A stretch of 64,000 nt of DNA, from NCBI RefSeq assembly GCF_905220415.1, contig NC_059567.1, forward strand, positions 2,100,989 through 2,164,988. The letters run 5' to 3'. A model generated the notes under the pieces. That model was not told the DNA's origin. It did not search any database and saw nothing but the letters and a program-made list of their open reading frames with translations. This DNA is from Colias croceus. Taxonomy: Eukaryota > Arthropoda > Insecta > Lepidoptera > Pieridae. The translations under genes and the position numbers were made by a program. Positions 52,363 through 62,227 of this stretch are shown here, piece after piece (positions within the stretch are counted from its first letter, which is position 1; every line of letters starts with the position of its first letter).

Positions 52363-53847
52363 TTGCTTTCAAGGTTTTCTTCACTGAAAAAACTTACCCG
52401 GGTGATTGCATTTTGTCGAAGAACGCTGCGTTGGAGAAAATCTGAGAAGAAGAATACACATCTAGTAAATAGGTTATCAGCGAGTGAAATAAAGGAGTCA
52501 TTACGTACCTGCATAAAAATGTGCCAAAGAAAATATTTCACCGAGGAAATTCGGAGTTTGTCGTCTTCGCAGATGGTCCATCGGAAGAGCACGCTCATAT
52601 CACTGGATCCGTATCTCGATGATCATCAAATTTTGAGAGTTGGTGGTCGTCTCAATAATTCTGTTTTCAATGAGGATATGAAACATCCAATCATAATTCC
52701 TCATAAATCGCATTTCACAAAATTACTTATTGACGAAGCTCATGTAAGCACATTGCACGGAGGTCCGCAGATAATGCTTAATTATCTGCGGTCCATGTAT
52801 TGGATTATTGGTGCCAAGGGATTGGTTCGCCAGTTTGTAAGAAGATGTGTAACTTGCACGCGATATTCAAATCAAAATAATCAGCCAATGATGGGTCAAT
52901 TACCGACAGTCAGAGTAACATCACATCGCCCTTTCAGCAAAACGGGAGTGGATTATGCCGGTCCAATAGCCATAAGAGCTACAAAGGGAAGGGGTCATCA
53001 TGCAACAAAGGGTTACATTTGTGTGTTCGTTTGCATGTCAACAAAGGCGGTACACTTAGAAGTGGTCAGTGACATGACGGCAGAGGCTTTTATAGCAGCT
53101 TTTAAAAGACTAGTTGCTAGACGTGGGCATGTCACAGAAATGTGGAGCGACAATGGCACAACATTTGTGGGTGCAGCTCGACAACTCACTGAGTTATTCG
53201 ATATCGAGAGCTCGATTGTTGCCACCGAAATCGCCGACTGGTTAGCGTCTAATGGAACGGATTGGCATTTCATTCCGCCTCATTCACCAAATTTCGGAGG
53301 GTTGTGGGAGGCGGCTGTAAAGTCAATTAAATTCCATTTGGCCAGAATTGTGGGAAACGCCACACTGACATTCGAAGAGATGACCACCACTCTCGCTCAA
53401 ATTGAGGCATGCCTCAATTCAAGGCCTATTTCGCAGCTCACAAGTGACCCACAAGATCCCTGTCCGCTGACACCAGGTCACTTTTTAGTAGGTGAGCCTC
53501 TTGTGTTGGTTCCGGACGACAATTATGAGAAGGCAAATGTCACTAATTTGAAGCGATGGCATCTCACACAGAGAATGACACAAACCTTCTGGCGCAGATG
53601 GACTGAGGAATACCTCACCCAACTGCAACAACGCTACAAATGGAGATGTCGTATTCCAGAACCGAATGTGGGAGATTTGGTTCTAATAAAGGAAGACGGA
53701 TTACCTCCCGCTCGATGGCTGTATGGAGTAATCGTAGAGAAGCATCCTGGACATGATGGGGTTACACGCGTTTGCAGTCTCAAATGTAAGGGCCATATTA
53801 TCAAACGTCCTCTGTCCAAACTAATCTTTATTCCAAAGTCAGAGTGA
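52363..53847 (+). CDS. BEL-2 integrase part of pol, shifted frame
   Basis: The frame is open from about 52303 to the stop at 53847; the listed start is an arbitrary first codon, not an initiation site. The rest of RNase H linker leads to the integrase zinc finger (HVSTLHGGPQ, RRCVTCTRY), the catalytic core with TGVDYAGP, WSDNGTTFVG and GLWEAAVKS (D, D, E), and a C-terminal domain (DLVLIKEDGLPPARWLYGVI). No envelope follows; the next 220 bases hold only the polypurine tract. Confidence 0.88.
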   Translation: MLSRFSSLKKLTRVIAFCRRTLRWRKSEKKNTHLVNRLSASEIKESLRTCIKMCQRKYFTEEIRSLSSSQMVHRKSTLISLDPYLDDHQILRVGGRLNNSVFNEDMKHPIIIPHKSHFTKLLIDEAHVSTLHGGPQIMLNYLRSMYWIIGAKGLVRQFVRRCVTCTRYSNQNNQPMMGQLPTVRVTSHRPFSKTGVDYAGPIAIRATKGRGHHATKGYICVFVCMSTKAVHLEVVSDMTAEAFIAAFKRLVARRGHVTEMWSDNGTTFVGAARQLTELFDIESSIVATEIADWLASNGTDWHFIPPHSPNFGGLWEAAVKSIKFHLARIVGNATLTFEEMTTTLAQIEACLNSRPISQLTSDPQDPCPLTPGHFLVGEPLVLVPDDNYEKANVTNLKRWHLTQRMTQTFWRRWTEEYLTQLQQRYKWRCRIPEPNVGDLVLIKEDGLPPARWLYGVIVEKHPGHDGVTRVCSLKCKGHIIKRPLSKLIFIPKSE

Positions 53848-54067
53848 TTATTCAATTGTAACTAACCTTTCATGTTCATGATTTGGCTTAATTACAAGGT
53901 GATGCTATGGCAATGTTAAAAAATAATTTTACGTTTCTTCATAGATGTATAATATGTTACTGGTGCACATTGGTGAAGGGTTTAATGTATTACATTCTGT
54001 TGTTACGGGTATTTGATTGTCATTCAACATTTAGTTTGTTTATGGACTAGGTCCATGGGGGGCGGTA

Positions 54068-54255
54068 TGTTAAAGTTGCATGTAAATATGTTATAGTACT
54101 AAGTTTAAGACTAGATGGCGCCACGCACCAATTGAATCGCGCTATTGAAGTTGTTTCTGCAAATTGTATAAGTGTTTTGTTGGTTTAATAAAGGCCTCTT
54201 TGTGCATTCAAATTTGTCTGTATTATTTACATCACCACTGGGTAGAAATTGTACA
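54068..54255 (+). repeat. BEL-2 3' LTR
   Basis: Partner of 47714-47901. Directly preceded by a polypurine tract, ccatggggggcggta at about 54053-54067, which would prime plus-strand DNA synthesis. Confidence 0.93.
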
Positions 54256-54372
54256 GTTACTGATTTGTAACAAATCATTGATATGCAGAAGAAACAGTGT
54301 AGGAGATAGCACGCAGCCTTGTGGGACACCAGCGTTCACATGAAGAGGCTTAGAGCAAGAACCGTCGATAAC
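54256..54372 (-). pseudogene. LINE-4 reverse transcriptase upstream piece
   Basis: Minus translation includes VVIDGSCSKPLHVNAGVPQG and LSPTLFLLHINDLLQIS, the GVPQG block just before the catalytic site in the 47457-47713 piece. It begins at the right gttac duplication of BEL-2 and is truncated beyond 54372. Confidence 0.8.
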
Positions 54373-55054
54373 GACCTTAATAAATAAAATTAAATAAAAA
54401 TAAAATAAAATTCATTTAATTCAGGCCCATAAAGTGTTAGTAAAATCTTATCCTAGTGTTAGTATTACAATTACCTATTACCTACATACGATTATTACTA
54501 CAGCTTAATTTACATATCCAATGCTTACTAATGATATTATCCGAATAATTTAACATCTTTAACACAATATTTGAATTTTTACGTATACGGTCTCTAATAG
54601 AAAAAATCTTTTTTCTCATAATTGCATAAAAGTCATTTACTCTATATAATGCAAACATTAAGGAAGCACTACAGTAACGCGGCAGGCCCATAAACATCCT
54701 AAAAGCATTGTTATATTGAACTCTTAGAATGTTCATGGTCCTACGCGTATAATTAACCCAGAGGTTGCTCGTATAAAAAGACTGACAATACGAGGTAAAA
54801 AGAAGCTTTTTAACATTTCTACTGCACTGCTTAAATCTTCTTATAATCATATTAGATCGTACAGCTAAACCTCGCCTTTCTCTCTCTATGTCAACTTCGT
54901 CGCTTAGAGTACTGGTGACAAAGTGACCTAAATATTTAAAATTTTCTACAATTGCTAGTTTCGTTCCGTTCAAATAAATAGGTGGGATGTTATCGGGACC
55001 CTTTCCTGAGCGAAATACCAAGACATTACTATGTCCGTGAACTACGCAGAGCAT
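54373..55054 (-). pseudogene. LINE-7 C-terminal fragment
   Basis: Minus frame 54482-55054 (190 codons) contains IYLNGTKLAIVENFKYLGHF and IERERRGLAVRSNM, the region after the catalytic block in LINE reverse transcriptases, and then a C-terminal domain. The 3' UTR ends in an A/T-rich tail (taaataaaattaaataaa on plus, about 54377-54412). The catalytic region is replaced by the satellite at 55045. Clade uncertain. Confidence 0.7.
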
Positions 55055-55895
55055 TTTTAGCAGATCAAAAAAATAATGTGAGTTCTTATCGCGTGCAGTT
55101 GAGTTCTAGAGTTCCTGATACTTTTTAGAAATAGTTCTGGCGTTTTTACCTGAAAAAACGACATTTGAAAAAATGATCTGCCAACTTCCCGTAGCAGAGC
55201 ATTTTTAGCAGATCAAAAAAATTATGTGAGTTCTTATCGCGTGCAGTTGAGTTCTAGAGTTCCTGATACTTTTTAGAAATAGTTCTGGCGTTTTTACCTG
55301 AAAAAACGACATTTGAAAAAATAACTTAGCAGAGCATTTTTAGCAGATCAAAAAAATAATGTGAGTTCTTATCGCGTGCAGTTGAGTTCTAGAGTTCCTG
55401 ATACTTTTTAGAAATAGTTCTGGCGTTTTTACCTGAAAAAACGACATTTAAAAAAATAACTTAGCAGAGCATTTTTAGCGGATCAAAAAAATAATGTGAG
55501 TTCTTATCGCGTGCAGTTGAGTTCTAGAGTTCCTGATACTTTTTAGAAATAGTTCTGGTGTTTTTACCTGAAAAAACGACATTTGACAAAATGATCTGCC
55601 AACTTCCCGTACTAGATAATTTTTAGCGGATCAAAAAAATAATGTGAGTTCTTATCGCGTGCAGTTGAGTTCTAGAGTTCCTGATACTTTTTAGAAATAG
55701 TTCTGGCGTTTTAACCTTAAAAAACGACATTTGAAAAATAACTTAGCAGTGCATTTTTAGCAGATCAAAAAAATAATGTGAGTTCTTATCGCGTGCAGTT
55801 GAGTTCTAGAGTTCCTGATACTTTTTAGAAATAGTTCTGGCATTTTTACCTTAAAAAACGACATTTGAAAAATAACTTAGCAGTGCATTTTTAGC
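55045..55895. repeat. Tandem satellite, 135-147 bp unit, six copies plus part
   Basis: Units start near 55045, 55192, 55327, 55462, 55606 and 55743, with a partial one near 55880. The unit contains 'gtgagttcttatcgcgtgca' and 'gttcctgatactttttagaa'. Copies differ in length by the presence of gatctgccaacttcccgt. Identity between copies is high. It starts within the last codons of LINE-7 and ends near the gypsy remnant. Confidence 0.9.
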
Positions 55896-56154
55896 ACAGA
55901 TGAGATGTGACACAGATTTTAGCAGATGTTTTTGAAGTGAAACTTCTTTATCGGGGGTGGACAAAAATTTTGTGTAACATTTTTGCGTTACGTCGTACTC
56001 GTGACATTTTTGCGTTACGCGCCAAATTTTTCTTATCCCTACCACGCGTGATTCGAAGTATCGGTCGATCAGCCGCTGGAATGTGGCCGGCGCGTTCTTG
56101 AGGCCGAAAGGCATGCGCTTAAAGCGATATATGCCGAGCGGAGATATGAAGGCT
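55896..56154 (-). pseudogene. Gypsy-2 reverse transcriptase, downstream piece
   Basis: Minus translation from about 56154 reads KAFISPLG and then RMPFGLKNAPATFQRLIDR, the motif preceding the catalytic centre in Ty3/gypsy reverse transcriptase. The frame then dissolves near 56050 in 'catttttgcgttacg' repeats. It continues the piece at 62185 across the R1-clade LINE. Confidence 0.8.
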
Positions 56155-56503
56155 TTTTTTTTTTTTTTTTTACGTGAGGAAATTCTTCATGAATACCGGC
56201 TGCTTCGGGGGCAGCAGCACGGTTATGTCAGACTTCTACTGACTAAAACCTCACGGTGGCCTACTTTCGCGCAGGTAAAGAGGGGATCCCGGGATCTCCG
56301 GTAGGAACGCTCACGGTACCCCTCGCGCGCCTGCCATTGGCAATCCACTCGCATGTAGTCGCGGACTACCCTACGCGCATGCCTAACACTACGACAGACT
56401 GCAGCCACAACAGTCTGTCGCCCTCCTCACGTTGCCTATTGAATGTGCGCAGCCCCCGCCGCACACACTCTGCAACGATAAAGGCAAGAGCTCGTCGGGT
56501 CTA

Positions 56504-59500
56504 CTAAGTGACCCGACGTCCCCTGCGGCGTGCTCTGCGACGCACGGGATTCCTACGCTCCCGGTCGCGCTCAGCACTTTCTTTCTGTGACATCACTGCA
56601 TCACAGAAAGACAGCACTGCCATCCACACGTCCTCTCTTTCACACATGGCACCAACTACGATCGGAAGTGAAAGGTCTGATCCAACCATAGCACGTAGTG
56701 CATCGCGTTCCGCTGTCCACGCTGGACACGACTCTAAGGTGTGCTGAGCCGTGTCCTCCTCACAGTCACAATGGTGACAAGCAGCATTTGGCTGTTTTCC
56801 TATTCGACACAGATACTTACCGAAGCAACCATGCCCCGTCAGAATCTGTGTCGTGCGGAATGAGAGCGAGCCGTGGCGCCTAGTCATCCATTCCTGAAAT
56901 ACAGGCAAAATGGCATGGATAGACATCATGCCATATTGCGCGTTCGCTAGCCGTCTGGCCCATGCCTCCGTTGCCTGTCTTCGGAGTCTGGCCCTACGCC
57001 TGTCCATGTCTCTTGGAGATATGCTCCGATGCATGCCTACTTCTTCTCGCCAGTGGAACATGGCTGAAAGAATCTCCGCTTCCAAGTCCCAGGGGAGACA
57101 TCTAGCAAGTAAGCAGGCTGCGTCATAAGAGACTGTACGGTATGCCCGGGCGACTCTGATCGCCATCATCCTCTGAGGCTTACGTAAGAGGCTGATATTT
57201 CGGCTCGTCAGCGAATCAGCCCAGACAGGAGCTCCATAAAGAGCCATCGACCGCACAATCCCCTCATACAGCTTGCGACATGATTCATTCGGTCCCCTAA
57301 TATTCGGCAGTAAACCACTGAGAGCGCCCGCTACTCTAAGAAGTTTGGGCGCCAGACACTTAAAATGCGGATAGAAGGTCCATTTGCCATCCAACATGAG
57401 TCCGAGATACCTCATCGACGGCTGGATGGCAATGGACACTCCTCCCACATTTAAACAAGACCCAGGTGGAGGACCTCGTCGTGAACCACGGAAACATATG
57501 GCTTCCGATTTAGATGGAGCAACCTCTAGACCTATTTGACGGATCCGTGCGATTACCTGGGCTGTTCCAGTCTCAGCCAGCAAGACTGCCTCAGCAAAAG
57601 TCTTCGCTCCAGCAGTTATCAGAGTGTCGTCGGCATAACATGTCACCTCAGTACCCTCGACATTGGTACCTCGCAGCACCCAATCATAACCAATGTTCCA
57701 CAGAAGTGGTCCCAAAACCGACCCCTGTGGAACACCACATGTGATTGCTCGGCGCTGCCAGCCAAGCCTCCCAGGATATTCAACCCACCTCTCAGATAAG
57801 TACGATTCCACGATATGGCACAGGTAAGGAGGCACCCCGTGAAACCGTAATGCTTCCCTGATCGTAGCCCAGGGAAGGGTGTTGAATGCGTTTGCTATAT
57901 CCAAAGACACCGCGATGACGAACTTGCCACGGCAAACTGCTTGCTCCACTATATTCTTAACACGCAATATTGCGTGGAGAGTCGAGCGCCGCCTCCTGAA
58001 ACCAAACTGGCAGTCGGCTAGATCGGGACCAACACCCTCCAAGTGCTGAATCAGCCGACCAGCAATTACTCGCTCGAAAAGCTTGCTTACTTCGTCCAAT
58101 AAGACTATTGGCCTGTATGCCGAAGGAGAGTCCATTGGACGGCCTTCTTTTCGTAGCAACACAAGCCTTCCTATCTTCCATTGGCGTGGGAAAGTACCGT
58201 CAAGAAGACATTGAGTAAAGAGTTTCTTCAGTCTTCCACCCAACCAATCCATTGTCATTACCAGTACTCTTCCGGGTACACCGTCAGGACCAGGGGCTGT
58301 ATTCTTACCCCGAAGTCGTATCAGTGCCTTATGAAACTCTGTTTCCGTAACAGTTGGCACATCGGTAAGATGTTGCGCTGACAACGGCTGAGCCATTACA
58401 GGCGGCACAACTGCAGCATCCCCGATTGGAAACAGGGTCCCCACTACTCTATCCAGGAACTCAGGCTCCAACGTCCTCCTGTACGGCCTGCCCCATGGAT
58501 CCCTAGAAAGAGATTCTAAGAAATCTTCCCGGGCTTTTGCCTTTGCCCTCTCAATGGCTCTCTTCAATTCGTTAATCGCCTCGCGATATTCTGCATAGCG
58601 CTGATTCTCCAACTCCCTATCACGGAAGCGGCGTCGACGTAACCGGCTGTATCGGCGCCTGGCCCTAACGCAGGCGCTACGCAGTGTTGTGAGATTCTCA
58701 GACCACCAGTAAACCTGCCTCTTGGGAGGCAGAGATCTGACCCGGGGCATGGCTGCATCACAAACTTCTGAGAGGGCCTGGCGAAACCACTCAGTCTCAG
58801 CCTCAACATCAACAGCCTCTATTTGCGGTGACGCCCAGGCCAGAACGATCGCTGCGGCCTGCAATGCTTCGCGATCAAGACGCTTTAATGCCCACCGTGG
58901 ACCTTCTCCCGAACAGGCAATCCGGCTTTGACCGGTTTGGGGCATTTGAGCAACGGAGACGTCAAACCGGATATATCGGTGGTCAGACAGTGTCTCTACG
59001 TCCTCAAGTACCCTCCAGCCCTGAACGCTGCTAGCCAACGTGGCCGACGCAAGTGTAATGTCTACGATAGATCCACCTTGTTGACGTACACACGTATTTA
59101 CGGAGCCCTGATTCATAACTACCAAACCAACAGCTACTATCCACTCATCCAAAAGTGTTCCACGTGCACTAGTTACTGGAGAGCCCCATGTCGCAGACTT
59201 TGCGTTGAGGTCTCCAGCCAGCAACACTCGACGGTAGTTGTTTTGTCTTATAATAGCCTCCAACTCCAGTAGATAGTCCTTGAATTCTGATAGTGGCCTG
59301 TTGGGAGAGAAATACCCTCCAATGATGAGCGTTTCACCCAGTAAAACCGCAACCCAACCATGACCTTTAATAGTTCTTCCAAGAGGTGGGGTGTCTTCAG
59401 GCATTTTCACCACAATGGCTACGAGGCCATCACAATCTCCTAACCAGTCATCCCGATTTGGAATAAAATATGGCTCCGCAACAACTGCAACGTGCACCAA

Positions 59501-59581
59501 CCACTGCGCCATGCTCTGAACCAGGAGGTCCTGAGCTCTAGCACAGTGGTTGATATTCGCTTGCAAACATCGTAGAGCCAT
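56504..59581 (-). CDS. R1-clade LINE ORF2: endonuclease, reverse transcriptase, zinc knuckle
   Basis: 1025 codons from the ATG at 59581 (MALRCLQANINHCARAQDLL), chosen because R1-type ORF2s begin this way; the frame is open to 59680. Endonuclease: QANINH, VVAEPYF, LLAGDLNAKSATWG and LSDHRYIRF. Reverse transcriptase: APGPDGVPG, YRPIVLLDEVSKLFERVI, QFGFRRRRSTLHAIL, SLDIANAFNTLPW, GVPQGSVLGPLLWN and catalytic CYADDT. C-terminal CCHC knuckle CHHCDCEEDTAQHTLESC. All expected residues are present. It overlaps ORF1 by 142 bases. Confidence 0.92.
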   Translation of the reverse strand: MALRCLQANINHCARAQDLLVQSMAQWLVHVAVVAEPYFIPNRDDWLGDCDGLVAIVVKMPEDTPPLGRTIKGHGWVAVLLGETLIIGGYFSPNRPLSEFKDYLLELEAIIRQNNYRRVLLAGDLNAKSATWGSPVTSARGTLLDEWIVAVGLVVMNQGSVNTCVRQQGGSIVDITLASATLASSVQGWRVLEDVETLSDHRYIRFDVSVAQMPQTGQSRIACSGEGPRWALKRLDREALQAAAIVLAWASPQIEAVDVEAETEWFRQALSEVCDAAMPRVRSLPPKRQVYWWSENLTTLRSACVRARRRYSRLRRRRFRDRELENQRYAEYREAINELKRAIERAKAKAREDFLESLSRDPWGRPYRRTLEPEFLDRVVGTLFPIGDAAVVPPVMAQPLSAQHLTDVPTVTETEFHKALIRLRGKNTAPGPDGVPGRVLVMTMDWLGGRLKKLFTQCLLDGTFPRQWKIGRLVLLRKEGRPMDSPSAYRPIVLLDEVSKLFERVIAGRLIQHLEGVGPDLADCQFGFRRRRSTLHAILRVKNIVEQAVCRGKFVIAVSLDIANAFNTLPWATIREALRFHGVPPYLCHIVESYLSERWVEYPGRLGWQRRAITCGVPQGSVLGPLLWNIGYDWVLRGTNVEGTEVTCYADDTLITAGAKTFAEAVLLAETGTAQVIARIRQIGLEVAPSKSEAICFRGSRRGPPPGSCLNVGGVSIAIQPSMRYLGLMLDGKWTFYPHFKCLAPKLLRVAGALSGLLPNIRGPNESCRKLYEGIVRSMALYGAPVWADSLTSRNISLLRKPQRMMAIRVARAYRTVSYDAACLLARCLPWDLEAEILSAMFHWREEVGMHRSISPRDMDRRRARLRRQATEAWARRLANAQYGMMSIHAILPVFQEWMTRRHGSLSFRTTQILTGHGCFGKYLCRIGKQPNAACHHCDCEEDTAQHTLESCPAWTAERDALRAMVGSDLSLPIVVGAMCEREDVWMAVLSFCDAVMSQKESAERDRERRNPVRRRARRRGRRVT

Positions 59582-61776
59582 CTTAAGTGGGATGTTCTGT
59601 TTCCATCTCCGCATCCAGCTGCTGTGGTTGTACCGCAGGTACAGCTGAACGATGCCGCATTTTTTTTGGATGCCCCACACGCTCTGCTACCAATAGAATG
59701 GTTGGCGGATATGCCAGATGAGGCGCAAAGAGTACAGTGTGGCACTGCCAAACAGTCTCTTGCTTTATGCCCCAGTTCACCGCACCGGTAACATTGAGCA
59801 CCTCGATCGACTTCTGATTTACAGTGTTCTCGGACGTGTCCCACTTCTAGGCATTTGAAACAACGCCTTTTCCTTCGTTCAAGAAGCTGAACCCGTGCCG
59901 ACACCCAACCAATCAGTAACTTTCCTTCACTTGAAAGTTTTTTGGCCACCGCTATAGGGCATCTCACCCATACCGTTCCTGTACCTGACCGACCGCGTCG
60001 GATGGAACCTATTTTGATCATCTCTGGAGGACAACTAGCCGTCTTAACAATGGCAGCAGTCACTTCTTCAGAAGAGGTCGAATCATCCAACCCGGAAATG
60101 CGCAGTTCAGCACATTTCATCGGTCGGGTGATCCGCACCTCTAATTCGTTCAGTATGTCCTTAAACTTATTGGCCAGTAGATCAGCCTTCTCCTCATTAG
60201 CAACGCCAGGAATCTCAATAATAGCGGCTCCTGTAGCGGCACGCTTGAAGCGGACAGACTCGATTCCAAGACTACTTAGATCAATTCTTTTTTTCGCTTC
60301 AGAAATGATCTGAGCGTATGTCAAACCTCTGTCTACACCCTCGGAAAGCAGCGTTAAAACTATGGCTGCAGACCTTGGGGGACGCAGCTTTGCAGCTTTT
60401 TGCCGTGTAGACTGTGCGGTAGTCTTCTTAACCTGCTGACTTCTCTGGATGGTTTTACCTCCTTTGACAACTGTAGCCCAACTTTCTTTCCTAAGGGTAT
60501 CAGTAACAGGAACCAGACGATGCTCATCTGCTGAAATAGGTGCTTGAGCAACCGTCTTATTCCCATTGCCTCCTTTCTTCCTCTTTCTCTTCTTTTTAGA
60601 ATGGGATGTAGATGCTACGCCAGAACCTTGCAATTGTGCTTGGGCATCAGACGAATCCCTTGACTTCTTAGATTTTTTCTTCTCCTGAGACTTTTCATTA
60701 CTTGGATTAGCTTTCGCTGTTCCTTCTTTTCTCCTCTTGTCCGCTGCAAGCGGTGGTCTGACGCGGGTTTCCGGCAAGAGTCGAGACTCAACGGCTTCAA
60801 AGCGTGCATTGACTAATTCTCCAAATTGGACCATAAGTCTACGCTCGCGTTCACCATCGTCCCGTTTCGCTTCTTCACGCAATGCCGCCATTTCTTTACG
60901 AAGTTCAGCTAACTCAGAAAACATGCGGGCATTCATTGCCTCCGCTCTTTCGTACTTCTCTTTCATGAGTCTTAGCTCCTCATTTTTCGAATCTAATTCC
61001 CGTTCCAACCTTGCAGTCTCCTCGGAAGCAGTTACGCGATGAACTCTTTCACCTAGGTCCCTCAAACCAGCTACTACCTCCTTAAGACTTTTCCTGAAAG
61101 TCCCTTTAATATTTCTTGACTTGACTTCGACATTGTTAACCATGGAAGCCAAATGTAAGATCAAGTTTCTAATGCCATGAGACATTTCACCAGTTTCCAC
61201 CTCAATAATGGAGGACGTGTCACTCAGGCAAGAAGCTCTAGCTAGGTGATAATCCTCAACAAGCTTCGCCGCTTCACTTTCAGCACATTCTTCCGCCTCT
61301 TTTCGCTGCTCTCCATGCTTGGCTACCAATTTCTTAGTGGCCCTACTAAGACCAACCCTTCTTATAGAAGAAGTTGGATATCTTTGCCTTCCCCTTGTCT
61401 TAGGTACTTTGGGCAACGGAGCAGCTGACTTATCGCTAGGAGAGTCAGAGTTGTAAATACTCCCCTCAGGTGACCGTATCCTCTTTTCACGTATGGGTTT
61501 CCTCTGTGTTCTTGGGATACCCGTACTATTATTATAGCTCAACTTGCCCGTTGAGCTCAGGCTCATCGCAGAGTCTTCCATTAACGACTCAAGCCGCGAT
61601 TCCGCCTCTAAACTTCTCTCCAATCTAACAACACAGCGACCAATTGCCCCCTCAGATACGATTGGGCTGAGTGTGTCCACAGTTGCCGCAGAGGCATCTG
61701 TCGACACACCACGGGATTCTCCAGCTACACTGGTACCCGCCTGAGTAGTTTGGTTATTGTTCGCTTTTTCCATCAT
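59440..61776 (-). CDS. R1-clade LINE ORF1: gag-like protein with three zinc knuckles
   Basis: 778 codons, start MMEKANNNQTTQAG at 61776. A long coiled coil (about residues 250-340; KNEELRLMKEKYERAEA), a lysine-rich segment (KKKRKRKKGG) and three C-terminal knuckles: CFKCLEVGHVREHC, CYRCGELGHKARDC and CTLCASSG...H...C. This is the standard ORF1 of R1-clade LINEs, binding element RNA. The last 47 residues read through the ORF2 start in another frame, so the two proteins are translated from overlapping frames. Confidence 0.9.
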   Translation of the reverse strand: MMEKANNNQTTQAGTSVAGESRGVSTDASAATVDTLSPIVSEGAIGRCVVRLERSLEAESRLESLMEDSAMSLSSTGKLSYNNSTGIPRTQRKPIREKRIRSPEGSIYNSDSPSDKSAAPLPKVPKTRGRQRYPTSSIRRVGLSRATKKLVAKHGEQRKEAEECAESEAAKLVEDYHLARASCLSDTSSIIEVETGEMSHGIRNLILHLASMVNNVEVKSRNIKGTFRKSLKEVVAGLRDLGERVHRVTASEETARLERELDSKNEELRLMKEKYERAEAMNARMFSELAELRKEMAALREEAKRDDGERERRLMVQFGELVNARFEAVESRLLPETRVRPPLAADKRRKEGTAKANPSNEKSQEKKKSKKSRDSSDAQAQLQGSGVASTSHSKKKRKRKKGGNGNKTVAQAPISADEHRLVPVTDTLRKESWATVVKGGKTIQRSQQVKKTTAQSTRQKAAKLRPPRSAAIVLTLLSEGVDRGLTYAQIISEAKKRIDLSSLGIESVRFKRAATGAAIIEIPGVANEEKADLLANKFKDILNELEVRITRPMKCAELRISGLDDSTSSEEVTAAIVKTASCPPEMIKIGSIRRGRSGTGTVWVRCPIAVAKKLSSEGKLLIGWVSARVQLLERRKRRCFKCLEVGHVREHCKSEVDRGAQCYRCGELGHKARDCLAVPHCTLCASSGISANHSIGSRACGASKKNAASFSCTCGTTTAAGCGDGNRTSHLRWLYDVCKRISTTVLELRTSWFRAWRSGWCTLQLLRSHILFQIGMTG

Positions 61777-62227
61777 TCTTCCTCCCCTCTCTCTTCATGG
61801 ACGCCTAGGAACCGGGCTCTCCCCGGCCATACACACCATCAGCGACGTCCCAACCTTAGTGTTAGGGTCTATTTTTTAGTGAGGTTAGACTTCCTCTTGG
61901 TCCTGTAAGACCTCCGTATCCCTAAAAATAGGCGTTAACGGGTTGGCCGACGTTGACCAAAATCTGACCAGTGAGGTTTGTGACTCTCACCAGTCCGCCG
62001 CCCATGACCGCAAGCCTTGCAGGCCTGCCATACTACGAGCACGAAGCTCCTCTGGGCAGTAGAAGCCCCAAACACGCGCCAGAGCGCTAGTGCATCTCCT
62101 GTCCCCTCTTCACATAAGAGGGATACCGAGAGCAGTCCACTCGGTCCAATTAGCTTCACTCAAGATGCTGGATTGCATCCCAAGTTACTGAGCCCCCCCG
62201 CCGCGACAAGGCCTGGACCCGGGAGGG
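61777..62227 (-). other. 5' UTR of the R1-clade LINE
   Basis: 451 bases between the right duplication and the ORF1 start. GC-richer than the surroundings, no frame. It should contain the element's internal promoter; no TATA box is apparent. Confidence 0.6.

Larger units (their letters stand above)
47714..54255 (+). mobile_element. BEL-2: BEL/Pao LTR retrotransposon without envelope
   Basis: 6542 bp. LTRs at 47714-47901 and 54068-54255 (188 bp, no difference seen), flanked by gttac (47709-47713, 54256-54260). One coding region in two frames. A 769-base leader precedes gag. Inserted in the reverse transcriptase of LINE-4. Young by LTR identity. Confidence 0.92.
41842..54372 (-). mobile_element. 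LINE-4: dead Jockey-type LINE broken by two insertions
   Basis: Three pieces remain: 54256-54372, 47457-47713 and 41842-42546. A plus-strand poly-T at 41842-41852 is its A tail. Between the pieces lie BEL-2 (duplication gttac) and the Tc1-like transposon (duplication TA). Discounting BEL-2 gives a continuous frame across the catalytic site. The 5' end is truncated near 54372. Confidence 0.8.
56155..62227 (-). mobile_element. R1-clade LINE, full length, inserted in gypsy-2
   Basis: Poly-A tail (plus-strand T run 56154-56171), 3' UTR (56172-56503), ORF2, ORF1 and 5' UTR (61777-62227). Flanked by ggagatatgaaggct at 56140-56154 and 62228-62242, a 15-bp target duplication. Both ORFs are open. R1-clade elements often have fixed targets (rDNA, telomere repeats, microsatellites); this one is in a gypsy gene. 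Confidence 0.9.

Noticed and set aside
59440..59581. Programmed frameshift fusing ORF1 and ORF2 of the R1-clade LINE
   Set aside because: ORF2 has its own well-placed ATG at 59581 and overlapping ORFs are normal in this clade.
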